From positions 62,001 through 126,000 of the forward strand of contig NZ_JBGFSJ010000003.1 in NCBI RefSeq assembly GCF_041365695.1: 64,000 bases of DNA. The letters are read 5' to 3'. A program made the translations under genes and the position numbers. Below the pieces are notes generated by a model. The model searched no databases and was not told the DNA's origin. It was given only the letters and a program-made list of their open reading frames with translations. Origin of the DNA: Rhodosalinus sp041365695 (GTDB lineage: Bacteria; Pseudomonadota; Alphaproteobacteria; Rhodobacterales; Rhodobacteraceae). This document shows positions 1 to 8,044 of this stretch, one piece after another; position 1 is the first letter of the stretch, and the number at the start of each line of letters is the position of its first letter.

Positions 1-795
1 GCAGCCCATGGAAAGCGGGCACTGCCGTGCGAGGGTGGTAAGCGTCTCCTCGGCAAAGGCGCCCGGCTCCGCGCGGAGCGAGCGCAGGATGTCCCCCAGC
101 GTCTCGCCCGCGAAATGCCGGTCGATCGCGGGGGCGAGGGCGGCGAGGCGCCCCTCGGGCGGCGCGGTCGCGGCTTCGTCCACCGCAGATGGATCGCCCG
201 TCTCTTCCAGTCGCACAGTGAGCGCGGGCCAGGCGGCCTCGGGCACGAAATGGTCGGCGAAGCCTGCGAGGATCGCGTCGGCGGGCCCCATGCGCGCGCC
301 GGTCGTGCCCAGATACTCGCCGAGCCGGCCGGGCGCACGGGCGAGGATGAGCGAGCCGCCCACGTCCGGCACGAGACCGATGCCGCATTCCGGCATGGCC
401 ATCTGCGAGCTTTCGCCGACGACGCGGTGCGAGCCGTGGCAGCCGACGCCCACGCCGCCGCCCATGGTGTAGCCCTGCATCAGGCTAACCACCGGTTTCG
501 GGAACTCGAAGAGCCGCGCGTTCATGCGGTATTCGTCGCGCCAGAAGCGCCGGCCGTAGCCGTAATCGCCGTTCTGTCCGGTCTCGTACATCTCGGCGAT
601 GTCGCCGCCCGCGCAGAACGCCTTGTCGCCTTCGGCGTCGATCACGAGGAGCGCGACCTCGGGGTCGTCCGCCCAGTCCTTGAGGGCCGCGTCGATCTCG
701 AGGCACATCGCGTAAGAGAGCGCGTTGAGCGCCTTGGGTCGCGCGAGGGTGATCCGCCCCGCGCGGCCCGTCTTGCGGATCGAGATCCCGCTCAC
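1..795 (-). CDS. 3-hydroxyisobutyryl-CoA hydrolase-like protein (3' end beyond window)
   Basis: Crotonase-fold protein, most likely the hydrolase that releases 3-hydroxyisobutyrate from its CoA ester in valine breakdown. 265 codons are visible; the C-terminus lies outside the window. The oxyanion-hole glycine stretch MGGG is at residues 111-114, and E136 and D144 in PECGIGLVPDVGG fit the hydrolase subfamily rather than simple enoyl-CoA hydratases. The start is a GTG whose last two bases begin the TGA of the upstream acyl-CoA dehydrogenase gene (GTGA overlap), so the two are translationally coupled. The mmsA gene nearby supports a valine pathway role. A general enoyl-CoA hydratase/isomerase remains possible because the family is broad. 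Confidence 0.85.
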   Translation of the reverse strand, partial: MSGISIRKTGRAGRITLARPKALNALSYAMCLEIDAALKDWADDPEVALLVIDAEGDKAFCAGGDIAEMYETGQNGDYGYGRRFWRDEYRMNARLFEFPKPVVSLMQGYTMGGGVGVGCHGSHRVVGESSQMAMPECGIGLVPDVGGSLILARAPGRLGEYLGTTGARMGPADAILAGFADHFVPEAAWPALTVRLEETGDPSAVDEAATAPPEGRLAALAPAIDRHFAGETLGDILRSLRAEPGAFAEETLTTLARQCPLSMGC

Positions 796-1937
796 GCCCG
801 CGCCTCCAGCATCTTGCGGGCGACGATCAGGCGCATGATCTCGTTCGTGCCCTCGAGGATCTGGTGGACGCGCAGGTCGCGCACGATCTTCTCGATCCCG
901 TAATCGGCGAGGTATCCGTAGCCGCCATGCAGTTGCAGGCACTGGTTGGCGACGTCGAAGGCCGCATCGGTGACCTGGAGCTTCGCCATGGCGCAGAACT
1001 TCGTGGCGTCGGGATCCTTGCGGTCGAGCTTCCACGCCGCCTGCCGCAGGAAGGTGCGCGCCGATTGCAGCCTCACTTCCATCTCGGCAAGACGGAACTG
1101 GAGCGCCTGGAAGCGGTCCAGCGTCTGCCCGAACGCCTTGCGCTCGCCCATGTAGGCGAGCGTCGCGTCGAGCGCGGCCTGCGCGCCGCCGAGCGCCGAG
1201 GCCGCGATGTTGAGCCGCCCGCCGTCGAGCCCGGCCATGGCGTAGGAAAACCCGCGCCCCTCTTCGCCCAGCAGGTTCTCGTGGGGCACGCGGCAGTCGT
1301 CGAACTGGACCTGCGCGGTGGGCTGGGCGCGCCAGCCCATCTTGTCCTCGAGCCCGCCGAAGGAAAGCCCGGGCGTGCCGTCCTCGACGATGACGGCCGA
1401 GATGCCCTTCGGGCCCTCCTCTCCGGTGCGGCACATGACGATGTAGGCGTCCGAGTAGGAGCCGCCCGAGATGAAGGCCTTCGTGCCGGTGAGCGCGTAA
1501 CCCTCGTTCGTGCGCGCGGCCTTCGTCCGCAGCGCCGCCGCGTCCGAGCCAGAGCCGGGTTCCGTAAGGCAATAGGAAAACACCGTTCGCATGGCGCAGG
1601 CGTCCGGCAGCCAGCGGTCCCGCGCCGCGTCGGACCCGTAGGCGTCGATCATGCCGCCACACATGTTGTGGATCGACAGGAAGGCCGAGACCGAGGGGCA
1701 GGCCATGGCGAGCGCCTCGAAGACCAGCGTGGCGTCGAGGCGCGACAGGCCAGAGCCGCCGTGGTCCTCGCCCACGTAGATCCCCGCGAGCCCGAGTTCG
1801 GCCACCTGCGGCCAGATCTCGCGCGGGATGGTGCCCGCCTTCTCCCAGTCGAGCGCGTGGGGGGCGATCGCGTCCTGCCCGAAGGCATGCGCCACGTCGA
1901 AGATCGCCTGCTGCTCCTCGCTCAGCGCGAAATCCAT
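792..1937 (-). CDS. acyl-CoA dehydrogenase, probably isobutyryl-CoA dehydrogenase
   Basis: FAD enzyme of 381 residues, the normal family length, that would oxidise isobutyryl-CoA to methacrylyl-CoA in valine degradation. Visible signatures are YCLTEPGSGSD in the substrate/FAD region, the helical C-terminal domain, and LHGGYGYL followed by QILEGTNEIM, where the Glu of EGTNE is the usual catalytic base position. The start chosen is the ATG of MDFALSEEQQ, with GGAGGAAC just upstream; a longer frame exists but has no such ribosome site. It overlaps the downstream hydrolase gene by 4 bases, and mmsA lies upstream on the same strand. Substrate is inferred from context; a short/branched-chain dehydrogenase of another specificity is the main alternative. 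Confidence 0.88.
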   Translation of the reverse strand: MDFALSEEQQAIFDVAHAFGQDAIAPHALDWEKAGTIPREIWPQVAELGLAGIYVGEDHGGSGLSRLDATLVFEALAMACPSVSAFLSIHNMCGGMIDAYGSDAARDRWLPDACAMRTVFSYCLTEPGSGSDAAALRTKAARTNEGYALTGTKAFISGGSYSDAYIVMCRTGEEGPKGISAVIVEDGTPGLSFGGLEDKMGWRAQPTAQVQFDDCRVPHENLLGEEGRGFSYAMAGLDGGRLNIAASALGGAQAALDATLAYMGERKAFGQTLDRFQALQFRLAEMEVRLQSARTFLRQAAWKLDRKDPDATKFCAMAKLQVTDAAFDVANQCLQLHGGYGYLADYGIEKIVRDLRVHQILEGTNEIMRLIVARKMLEARA

Positions 1938-1989
1938 GCGGTTCCTCCCTCTGCCCGCCGGAATTGAACGGGCGTTTAGTGGCCGATCC

Positions 1990-2006
1990 TTGCAGGAGTT
2001 TTGCAA
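1990..2006. promoter_or_regulatory. palindromic operator-like site before the acyl-CoA dehydrogenase
   Basis: TTGCAGGAGTTTTGCAA contains the perfect inverted repeat TTGCA-N7-TGCAA in the 73-base gap ahead of the acyl-CoA dehydrogenase gene. A closely similar element lies between mmsA and the divergent LysR gene. I infer a shared regulator site; no regulator is proven. Confidence 0.45.
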
Positions 2007-2010
2007 CCCC

Positions 2011-3138
2011 TCAGAGGTCGGCGTGATACTCCTCGATCAGGTGCGCGACCACCGCGCGCATCTGCGCCTCGCCGTCGCCGCCCGCCGCCTGCGCCGCCGC
2101 CGCGACGGCGCGCTGGCGCGAGGCGGAGACGCCGCCCGCCACGATCTCGCGGGCGCGCTCGACCTCAGTCAGGCAGCCCAGCGCCGCGGCGTCCTCCTCC
2201 ACCAGCTCGATCATCTCGTCGAGAAGGGCGTGGAACGGCTTGATCTCGCCCGCGCCGAAATCGATGAGCCCCTCGGTGATGCCGTAGCGCTGCGCGCGCC
2301 AGCGGTTCTCCTCGATGAGGAAGCGATCGTAGACACGCCAGCGCTGGTTGCGGGTCCGCAGCCGCCAGAGCATCCGTGCGAGCGACTGGAAAAGCGCAGC
2401 GATCGAGAGCGCATGCTCCATCCGGGGCTGCACGTCGCAGATGCGGGCCTCGAGCGTGGGGAAGCGCGCCGAGGGGCGCAGGTCCCACCAGATCTTCGAG
2501 GCGTCCTCGATGATCCCGAGATCGACCAGCGCATCCACCGAGCGCCGGTAATCCTCCCACGCGTCGAGCTGGGGCGGCAGGCCGGTCCGCGGCAGGTTGT
2601 CGAAGACGGTGAGCCGGTAGGAGGCAAGCCCCGTGTCCTCGCCCTGCCAGAAGGGCGAGGAGGCCGACAGCGCGAGCAGATGAGGCAGGAAGTAGGACAG
2701 CTGCCGCATCAGGTCGGCGCGCAGCGCGTCGCAGCCCAGTCCGACATGAACGTGCATCCCGCTGATCAGGAGGCGGCGAACGACGCCGGCCAGGTCGCGG
2801 TGCAGGTCGTTATAGCGCTGCTTGTCGGTGTGGTTCTGCGCGCGCCAGTGCGCGAGCGGATGGCAGGACACCGCGATCGGCGCGAGCCCGTAGCGATTCG
2901 CCACCCGCGCCACCGTTGCGCGCAGCCGCCTGAGATCCTCGCGCGCCTCTCCGACATCGGCGCAGACCCGGGTACCGATCTCGATCTGGCACTGCAGGAA
3001 TTCTGGGCTCACCTGGTCGGCGAGCTCGGCCGCGCAGTCGTCCATCAGAGCTGCGGGCGTCTCCGACAGGGCGAGCGTGTCCTGCCGGACGAGGAGGTAT
3101 TCCTCCTCGATGCCGAGCGTGAAGGCAGGATCGGACAT
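2011..3138 (-). CDS. carboxylate-amine ligase, YbdK/GCS2 family
   Basis: Member of the glutamate-cysteine ligase family 2 (YbdK-like), cytoplasmic ATP-dependent ligases forming gamma-glutamyl-type amide bonds; the natural substrate in this organism cannot be read from sequence. 375 residues, normal for the family. The N-terminal TLGIEEEYLLV is the family's metal/ATP-binding signature, and SGMHVHVGL is the conserved central motif. GGAGGAG precedes the ATG. It sits between mmsA and the acyl-CoA dehydrogenase on the same strand, but a 94-base hairpin-rich gap separates it from mmsA, so it may be transcribed independently. No obvious link to valine degradation. Confidence 0.85.
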   Translation of the reverse strand: MSDPAFTLGIEEEYLLVRQDTLALSETPAALMDDCAAELADQVSPEFLQCQIEIGTRVCADVGEAREDLRRLRATVARVANRYGLAPIAVSCHPLAHWRAQNHTDKQRYNDLHRDLAGVVRRLLISGMHVHVGLGCDALRADLMRQLSYFLPHLLALSASSPFWQGEDTGLASYRLTVFDNLPRTGLPPQLDAWEDYRRSVDALVDLGIIEDASKIWWDLRPSARFPTLEARICDVQPRMEHALSIAALFQSLARMLWRLRTRNQRWRVYDRFLIEENRWRAQRYGITEGLIDFGAGEIKPFHALLDEMIELVEEDAAALGCLTEVERAREIVAGGVSASRQRAVAAAAQAAGGDGEAQMRAVVAHLIEEYHADL

Positions 3139-3154
3139 GGGCGCTCCTCCGGGC

Positions 3155-3229
3155 GGCCGCGAATTTCCATCCGAAAATTCGCGGCCGGACCGCGCGCGGC
3201 AAGCAAAAACTTTCCGGACGAAAAGTTTT
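3155..3229. repeat. two tandem related hairpins between mmsA and ybdK-like gene
   Basis: Hairpin 1 has 12-base perfect arms (3155-3166 and 3175-3186) and an 8-base loop. Hairpin 2 has 8-base arms AAAACTTT/AAAGTTTT (3206-3213 and 3222-3229), also with an 8-base loop. Both cores read TTTCC-NNN-CGAAAA. On the minus strand hairpin 2 directly follows the mmsA stop and ends in TTTT, so it can act as its terminator; hairpin 1 ends just before the ribosome site of the ligase gene. Confidence 0.6.
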
Positions 3230-3232
3230 CGC

Positions 3233-4735
3233 TCAGTCCATCGCCTTGAAGTGGAACTCGCCGCCCTCCTTCAGGCCGCTCGGCCAGCGCGCCGTCACGG
3301 TCTTCGTGCGGGTGTAGAACTTGAACGCATCCGGGCCGTGCTGGTTCAGATCGCCGAAGCCCGATTTCTTCCAGCCGCCGAAGGTGTGGTAGGCCAGCGG
3401 CACCGGGATCGGGACGTTCACGCCGACCATGCCGATGTTGATGCGGTTGGCGAAGTCGCGGGCGGTGTCGCCGTCGCGGGTGAAGATCGCCGTGCCGTTG
3501 CCGTATTCGTGGTCCATGGCGAGCTTCAGCGCCTCCTCGTAGGAGCCCGCCCGCACCGTGGAGAGCACGGGGCCGAAGATCTCCTGGCGGTAGATGTCCA
3601 TCTCGGGCGTCACCCTGTCGAAGAGGTGCGGGCCGACGAAGAAGCCGTCCTCGTAGCCCTGGAGCTGGAAATCCCGCCCGTCCACGACGAGCTCGGCGCC
3701 CTGTTCGACGCCCGACTCCACGAGGCCGAGGATGCGTTGCTTTGCCTCGGCGGTGACGACGGGGCCGTAATCGACGTCGGCGCCGGCGGTATAGGGACCC
3801 ACCTTGAGCTTCTCGATCCGGGGCACCAGCTTCTCGATCAGCCGGTCGGCGGTCTCCTCGCCCACGGGCACGGCGACCGAGATCGCCATGCAGCGCTCGC
3901 CCGCCGCGCCGTAGCCCGCGCCCACCAGCGCGTCGGCGGCCTGGTCCATGTCGGCGTCGGGCATCACGATCATGTGGTTCTTGGCGCCGCCGAAGCACTG
4001 CACGCGCTTGCCGTTGGAGCAGCCGCGCCCGTAGATGTATTCGGCGATCGGGGTCGAGCCGACGAAACCCACCGACTGGATCGACGGGTGGTCGAGGATG
4101 GCGTCCACCGCCTCCTTGTCACCGTTCACGACCTGCAGGATGCCCTTGGGCGCGCCGGCCTCTTCCATCAGCTCGGCCAGCATGAGCGGCACCGAGGGGT
4201 CGCGTTCGGACGGCTTCAGGATGAAGGCGTTGCCGCAGGCGAGCGCGGGCGCGAACATCCACATCGGGATCATGGCCGGGAAATTGAACGGCGTGATCCC
4301 CGCGGTGACGCCGAGGGGCTGGCGCATCGAATACATGTCGATGCCCGGTCCCGCGCTGTCGGTGAACTCGCCCTTCAGAAGCTCGGGCGCGCCGATGCAG
4401 TATTCGACGACTTCCAGCCCGCGCTGCACGTCGCCCTTGGCGTCGGGCAGCGTCTTGCCGTGCTCGCGGGAGAGCGCCTCGGCGAGCTTGTCCATGTCGC
4501 GGTTGAGCAGGTGAACGAACTTCATCAGCACCCGCGCGCGGCGCTGCGGGTTGGTGGCGGCCCATCCGGGCTGCGCCTGCTCCGCGATCTCCACGGCCTT
4601 CGCCAGCTCGTCGGGCGAGGCCAGCGGGCAGCGTGCCTGCACCTCGCCCGTGGCGGGGTTGTAGACGTCCGAGAAGCGGCCGGACGCGCCGGGAACATGC
4701 GCGCCGCCGATGTAGTGAGTCAGGTCCTGGGTCAT
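3233..4735 (-). CDS. mmsA: CoA-acylating methylmalonate-semialdehyde dehydrogenase
   Basis: Oxidises methylmalonate (or malonate) semialdehyde with NAD and CoA to propionyl-CoA (or acetyl-CoA), the last dedicated step of valine degradation. 500 residues, the usual length. Aldehyde dehydrogenase landmarks: GITPFNFPAMIPMWMFAPAL, a cofactor-loop segment typical of MmsA, VGFVGSTPIAEYIY, and the nucleophilic Cys in GERCMAIS. The start ATG is preceded by GGAGG at good spacing; a second in-frame ATG lies 12 bases upstream and is less likely. It is divergent from a LysR-type gene across a short intergenic region bearing repeated TTGCRGGAATGC elements, which suggests regulation by that protein. It is followed by hairpins that probably terminate transcription. 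Confidence 0.95.
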   Translation of the reverse strand: MTQDLTHYIGGAHVPGASGRFSDVYNPATGEVQARCPLASPDELAKAVEIAEQAQPGWAATNPQRRARVLMKFVHLLNRDMDKLAEALSREHGKTLPDAKGDVQRGLEVVEYCIGAPELLKGEFTDSAGPGIDMYSMRQPLGVTAGITPFNFPAMIPMWMFAPALACGNAFILKPSERDPSVPLMLAELMEEAGAPKGILQVVNGDKEAVDAILDHPSIQSVGFVGSTPIAEYIYGRGCSNGKRVQCFGGAKNHMIVMPDADMDQAADALVGAGYGAAGERCMAISVAVPVGEETADRLIEKLVPRIEKLKVGPYTAGADVDYGPVVTAEAKQRILGLVESGVEQGAELVVDGRDFQLQGYEDGFFVGPHLFDRVTPEMDIYRQEIFGPVLSTVRAGSYEEALKLAMDHEYGNGTAIFTRDGDTARDFANRINIGMVGVNVPIPVPLAYHTFGGWKKSGFGDLNQHGPDAFKFYTRTKTVTARWPSGLKEGGEFHFKAMD

Positions 4736-4767
4736 TGGGTCCTCCATCCTTCGCCGACATGTTAGCC

Positions 4768-4821
4768 TTGCAGGAATGCCCGCAAAAGAGGCAAGATGAC
4801 AAAAGCGTTTTGCGGGAATGC
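4768..4821. promoter_or_regulatory. repeated operator-like elements in mmsA/lysR intergenic region
   Basis: TTGCAGGAATGC (4768-4779) and TTGCGGGAATGC (4810-4821) are direct repeats 42 bases apart, about four helical turns. The first is part of TTGC-N10-GCAA (4768-4785). CCCGCAAAA (4779-4787) and TTTTGCGGG (4808-4816) form an additional inverted repeat. Such an array in a divergent LysR promoter region is typical of LysR-type regulation. Its extent argues for the downstream LysR start codon. Confidence 0.55.
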
Positions 4822-4828
4822 AGGTGCG

Positions 4829-5731
4829 ATGGACCTGAACTGGGACGATATCCGCGTCTTTCTGGCCGTGGCGCGCGCCGAAAGCCTGAGCGGCGCGGCG
4901 CAGCGCCTGCGGCTCGACCCCGCGACCGCCGGCCGCCGCATCGCGCGGCTCGAGCAGGCGATGGGCGCGCCGCTCTTCGGCAAGTCGCCGCAAGGCTATG
5001 CGTTGACCGAGGCCGGGCAGCGTCTTCTCTCGCACGCCGAGCGGGCGGAATCGGCGATGGTCGAGGGGGCGGAGGCGCTTTCGGGGCGGTCCGGGGGTCT
5101 CTCGGGCCAGATCCGGGTCGGGGCGCCGGACGGCTGCGCGAACTACCTTCTTCCGCAGGTGTGCCGCGACATCGCCACGGCGAACCCGGATCTCGACATC
5201 CAGATCGTGGCGCTGCCGCGGGTGGTGAACCTGTCCCGCCGCGAGGCCGACATTGCCGTGGCGGTGAGCGCGCCCGTCGCCGGGCGGCTCGTGGTGCAGA
5301 AGATCACCGACTACCGTCTCTCGCTCGCGGGCGCGCGGGATTATCTGCGGGGCCATGCGCCAATCCGGGGCGTCGCGGATCTCGGAGGGCACCGGATCGT
5401 GGGCTACATCCCCGACATGATCTTCGACCGGGAACTCGACTACCTTTCAGAGATCGGGGTCGAGCGGGTCCAGCTCGCCTCGAATTCCGTGGCGGTGCAG
5501 GTGCAGTGCGTGCGCCAGGGCGGGGGGCTCGGCATCCTGCACGACTTCGCGCTGCCCTTCGCGCCCGGGGTGAGGCGGGTGCTGCCGGACGAGGTCCGCC
5601 TGACGCGGAGCTTCTACCTGCTGCGCCACGCCGACGACCGCCGGCTGGAGCGTCTGAACCGCTTCGCCTCGGCGCTCGCCGACGGGCTGCGGGCCGAGGT
5701 CGCGCGGCTCGAGGCGATCGCGGCCGCTTGA
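4829..5731 (+). CDS. LysR-family transcriptional regulator
   Basis: DNA-binding regulator of 300 residues: N-terminal winged helix (LNWDDIRVFLAVARAESLSG then the helix-turn-helix around AAQRLRLDPATAGRRI, residues about 3-60), linker helix, and a C-terminal periplasmic-binding-protein-like effector domain. The start MDLNWDD matches the usual LysR N-terminus. An in-frame ATG at 4796 has a fair ribosome site (AGAGGCAAG) but would place the operator-like repeats inside the gene. Divergence from mmsA suggests it controls mmsA and perhaps the acyl-CoA dehydrogenase/hydrolase pair, which carry a similar site. The effector is unknown. Confidence 0.9.
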   Translation: MDLNWDDIRVFLAVARAESLSGAAQRLRLDPATAGRRIARLEQAMGAPLFGKSPQGYALTEAGQRLLSHAERAESAMVEGAEALSGRSGGLSGQIRVGAPDGCANYLLPQVCRDIATANPDLDIQIVALPRVVNLSRREADIAVAVSAPVAGRLVVQKITDYRLSLAGARDYLRGHAPIRGVADLGGHRIVGYIPDMIFDRELDYLSEIGVERVQLASNSVAVQVQCVRQGGGLGILHDFALPFAPGVRRVLPDEVRLTRSFYLLRHADDRRLERLNRFASALADGLRAEVARLEAIAAA

Positions 5732-5790
5732 CAGGGCGGGGCGTTTGCGCGGACGCTTGACGCTAGGTTATCCATTGCGGAGGGGTCGTC

Positions 5791-6225
5791 ATGCAGGTTC
5801 GCAACATTCTGAAACTGAAGGGCGATGCGGGGGTGGTCACCGTGCAGCCCGACGCGACGCTCATGGCGGCGGCGGGCATCCTCGCCGAGCGCGGCATCGG
5901 CTCGGTGGTCGTTTCCCACGACGGGGCGCGGGCCGAAGGCATCCTGTCGGAGCGCGACATCGTCCGCCAGATCGCCGTGCGCGGGCCGGACTGCCTGTCG
6001 GAGCGGGTCGGGACCTGCATGACCGCGCGCGTCGTCACCTGCGCGCTCGACGACAGCGCCGACGATGTGCTGGGCAAGATGACGGAGGGGCGCTTCCGGC
6101 ACATGCCCGTGCTGCAGGAGGGCCGGATGGTCGGGATCGTCACCATCGGCGACGTCGTCAAGGCGCGCCTGACCGAGCTTTCGATGGAGAAGGACGCGCT
6201 TCAGGGCATGATCATGGGTTACTGA
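5791..6225 (+). CDS. CBS-domain protein
   Basis: Stand-alone Bateman module of 144 residues containing two CBS domains (about residues 8-64 and 72-130), which bind adenine nucleotides and act as energy or ligand sensors. Motifs visible: ERGIGSVVVSHDG with GILSERDIVRQIA in the first repeat, and FRHMPVLQEGRMVGIVTIGDVVK in the second, each ending in the typical [ST/G]xRD/GD nucleotide-contact motif. There is no attached enzyme or transport domain, so the partner is unknown. It stands 59 bases after the LysR gene and 80 bases before coaD, on the same strand, without clear co-function. Confidence 0.9.
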   Translation: MQVRNILKLKGDAGVVTVQPDATLMAAAGILAERGIGSVVVSHDGARAEGILSERDIVRQIAVRGPDCLSERVGTCMTARVVTCALDDSADDVLGKMTEGRFRHMPVLQEGRMVGIVTIGDVVKARLTELSMEKDALQGMIMGY

Positions 6226-6305
6226 GCGCGACGCGCCGCCCCTTGCATTTCGTCTCCGCGTGGGTTTGCTTCGGGCGCGGGCAGCACGCGGACGGGGACA
6301 GGGAC

Positions 6306-6797
6306 ATGCGCATCGGGCTTTATCCGGGGACCTTCGACCCGATCACCTTCGGTCACATGGACATCATTCGCCGCGCCTGCGCGCTGGTCGACCGCCTGGT
6401 GATCGGGGTGGCCATCAACCGGGACAAGGGGCCTCTTTTCGATCTCGAGACCCGGGTGGACATGATCGAGCGGGAATGCGCGGGGCTCGTCGAGGAAACC
6501 GGGACGGAAATCGTCGCCCATCCGTTCGAGAACCTGCTGATCGACTGCGCGAACGATGTCGGCGCCACGCTGATCGTGCGCGGGCTGCGCGCGGTCAGCG
6601 ACTTCGAATACGAGTTCCAGATGGTGGGCATGAACCGTGCCCTCGACGACCGCGTCGAGACCGTGTTCCTGATGGCCGAGGCGCGCCACCAGGCCATCGC
6701 GTCCAAGCTCGTCAAGGAGATCGCCCGGCTGGGCGGAGACACCACGCGGTTCGTGTCCCCCGCCGTGAGCGAGGCGCTCCGGGAACGCTTCGCCTGA
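6306..6797 (+). CDS. coaD: phosphopantetheine adenylyltransferase
   Basis: Transfers AMP from ATP to 4'-phosphopantetheine to give dephospho-CoA, the penultimate step of coenzyme A synthesis in the cytoplasm. 163 residues, standard length. The nucleotidyltransferase signature GTFDPITFGHMDII is at the N-terminus (residues 7-20, with the HxGH-type histidines), followed by the conserved VRGLRAVSDFEYEFQM segment and the C-terminal SSxLVKEIA-like stretch SKLVKEIARLGG. The start ATG begins MRIGLYPGTF; only weak purine-rich sequence precedes it. Convergent with the small membrane protein and gap on the other strand, only 3 bases apart. Confidence 0.97.
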   Translation: MRIGLYPGTFDPITFGHMDIIRRACALVDRLVIGVAINRDKGPLFDLETRVDMIERECAGLVEETGTEIVAHPFENLLIDCANDVGATLIVRGLRAVSDFEYEFQMVGMNRALDDRVETVFLMAEARHQAIASKLVKEIARLGGDTTRFVSPAVSEALRERFA

Positions 6798-6800
6798 CGC

Positions 6801-6944
6801 TCAGCGCCAGAAGGCGAGCCAGTCCAGCAGGTCCAGGAACCTCTGCATCAGAAAGACGAGCGCCGCGCCGCCGTTCCAGACCTGATCCGCCGCAACGGCG
6901 CCCAGGACGAACACGGCGAGAACGAGCGCGGCCCCGTTGGTCAT
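6801..6944 (-). CDS. small hydrophobic protein downstream of gap
   Basis: A 47-residue reading frame starting MTNGAALVLAVFVLGAV and ending DWLAFWR. It contains one or two hydrophobic helices (residues about 3-20 and 25-44), so a small inner-membrane protein is likely. It starts 14 bases after the gap stop codon on the same strand, consistent with co-transcription, and ends 3 bases from the coaD stop. I recall similar tiny proteins beside gap in other Rhodobacterales, but that is memory, not a search. No function can be assigned. Confidence 0.6.
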   Translation of the reverse strand: MTNGAALVLAVFVLGAVAADQVWNGGAALVFLMQRFLDLLDWLAFWR

Positions 6945-6957
6945 CGCCGCCGTCCCG

Positions 6958-7962
6958 TCAGCCCGAGAGCCGGCCCATCACCGCGGCCACGTCCGCCATG
7001 CGCGCGGAAAAGCCCCATTCGTTGTCGTACCAGGCCAGCACGCGCACCAGGCGCCGGCCCACGACCTTCGTCTGGTCGGGCGCGAAGATCGACGACGCGG
7101 TGGTGTGGTTGAAGTCGACCGACACCTTGGGTTCGGGATCGTAGGCGAGCACCGCGCCCATGTGGCCCGCGGCGGCCCGGGCGGCGATCTCGTTCACCTC
7201 CTCTTCCGTCACGTCGCGCGCCGCCTCGAAGGTGAGATCCACCGCCGAGACATTCGGCGTGGGCACCCGCATCGCGGTCCCGTCGAGCCGCCCGGCGAGA
7301 TCGGGCAGCACCTCGCCCAGCGCCTTTGCGGCGCCGGTGGAGGTCGGGATCATGGCGAGCGCCGCGGCGCGGGCGCGGTAGAGATCCTTGTGGCGCCGGT
7401 CGAGCGTCGGCTGGTCGCCGGTGTAGGAATGGATCGTCGTCATCACGCCCCGCTCGATCCCGATCGCCTCATGCAGCACCTTGGCCAGCGGCGCCAGGCA
7501 GTTGGTGGTGCAGGACCCGTTCGAGATCATCCGCTCCTCCGCCCGGAGATCGCGGTGGTTGACGCCGAAGACCACCGTCCGGTCCACGTTCTTCGCCGGC
7601 GCGGAGATCAGCACCTTCTTCGCGCCGCGCTCCAGGTGGACGCGCGACGTCTCGCCGTCGTTGAACTGCCCGGTGCATTCCAGCACCACGTCCACGCCCT
7701 CCCAGTCGAGATCGGAGGGATCGTAGGTGGAGAACACCTTCATCGGGCCGCGCCCCACATCCATCGTGTCGCCCTCGACCCGGACCTCCTGGCCGAAGCG
7801 GCCGTGCACGCTGTCGTAGCGCAGCAGATGGGCGTTCGTCTCGATCGGGCCGGTCGCGTTGATCTTCACCACCTCGACGTCGTTGCGCGCGGCTTCGACG
7901 ATATGCGCGAGCGTGCAGCGTCCGATGCGGCCGAATCCGTTGATCCCGAGCGTGACGGTCAT
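6958..7962 (-). CDS. gap: type I glyceraldehyde-3-phosphate dehydrogenase
   Basis: Glycolytic/gluconeogenic enzyme converting glyceraldehyde-3-phosphate, NAD(P) and phosphate to 1,3-bisphosphoglycerate. 334 residues. The Rossmann start LGINGFGRIGR is present, and the active-site motif reads SNGSCTTNCLAP, with Gly where most homologues have Ala before the Ser-Cys; the catalytic Cys and the THSYTGDQ segment that carries the catalytic His region are intact. AGGAGGGGACC precedes the chosen ATG. LacI-type operator-like palindromes lie in the 211-base region upstream, suggesting control with central carbon metabolism. The transketolase gene follows the same strand beyond one opposite gene. Confidence 0.96.
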   Translation of the reverse strand: MTVTLGINGFGRIGRCTLAHIVEAARNDVEVVKINATGPIETNAHLLRYDSVHGRFGQEVRVEGDTMDVGRGPMKVFSTYDPSDLDWEGVDVVLECTGQFNDGETSRVHLERGAKKVLISAPAKNVDRTVVFGVNHRDLRAEERMISNGSCTTNCLAPLAKVLHEAIGIERGVMTTIHSYTGDQPTLDRRHKDLYRARAAALAMIPTSTGAAKALGEVLPDLAGRLDGTAMRVPTPNVSAVDLTFEAARDVTEEEVNEIAARAAAGHMGAVLAYDPEPKVSVDFNHTTASSIFAPDQTKVVGRRLVRVLAWYDNEWGFSARMADVAAVMGRLSG

Positions 7963-8044
7963 GGTCCCCTCCTGCGTGGCGATTGCGCGCCTCATAGCCC
8001 CGCGGCGGCGGCACGGCAAAGGAAACCGGCCTTTCATGTCGCGG

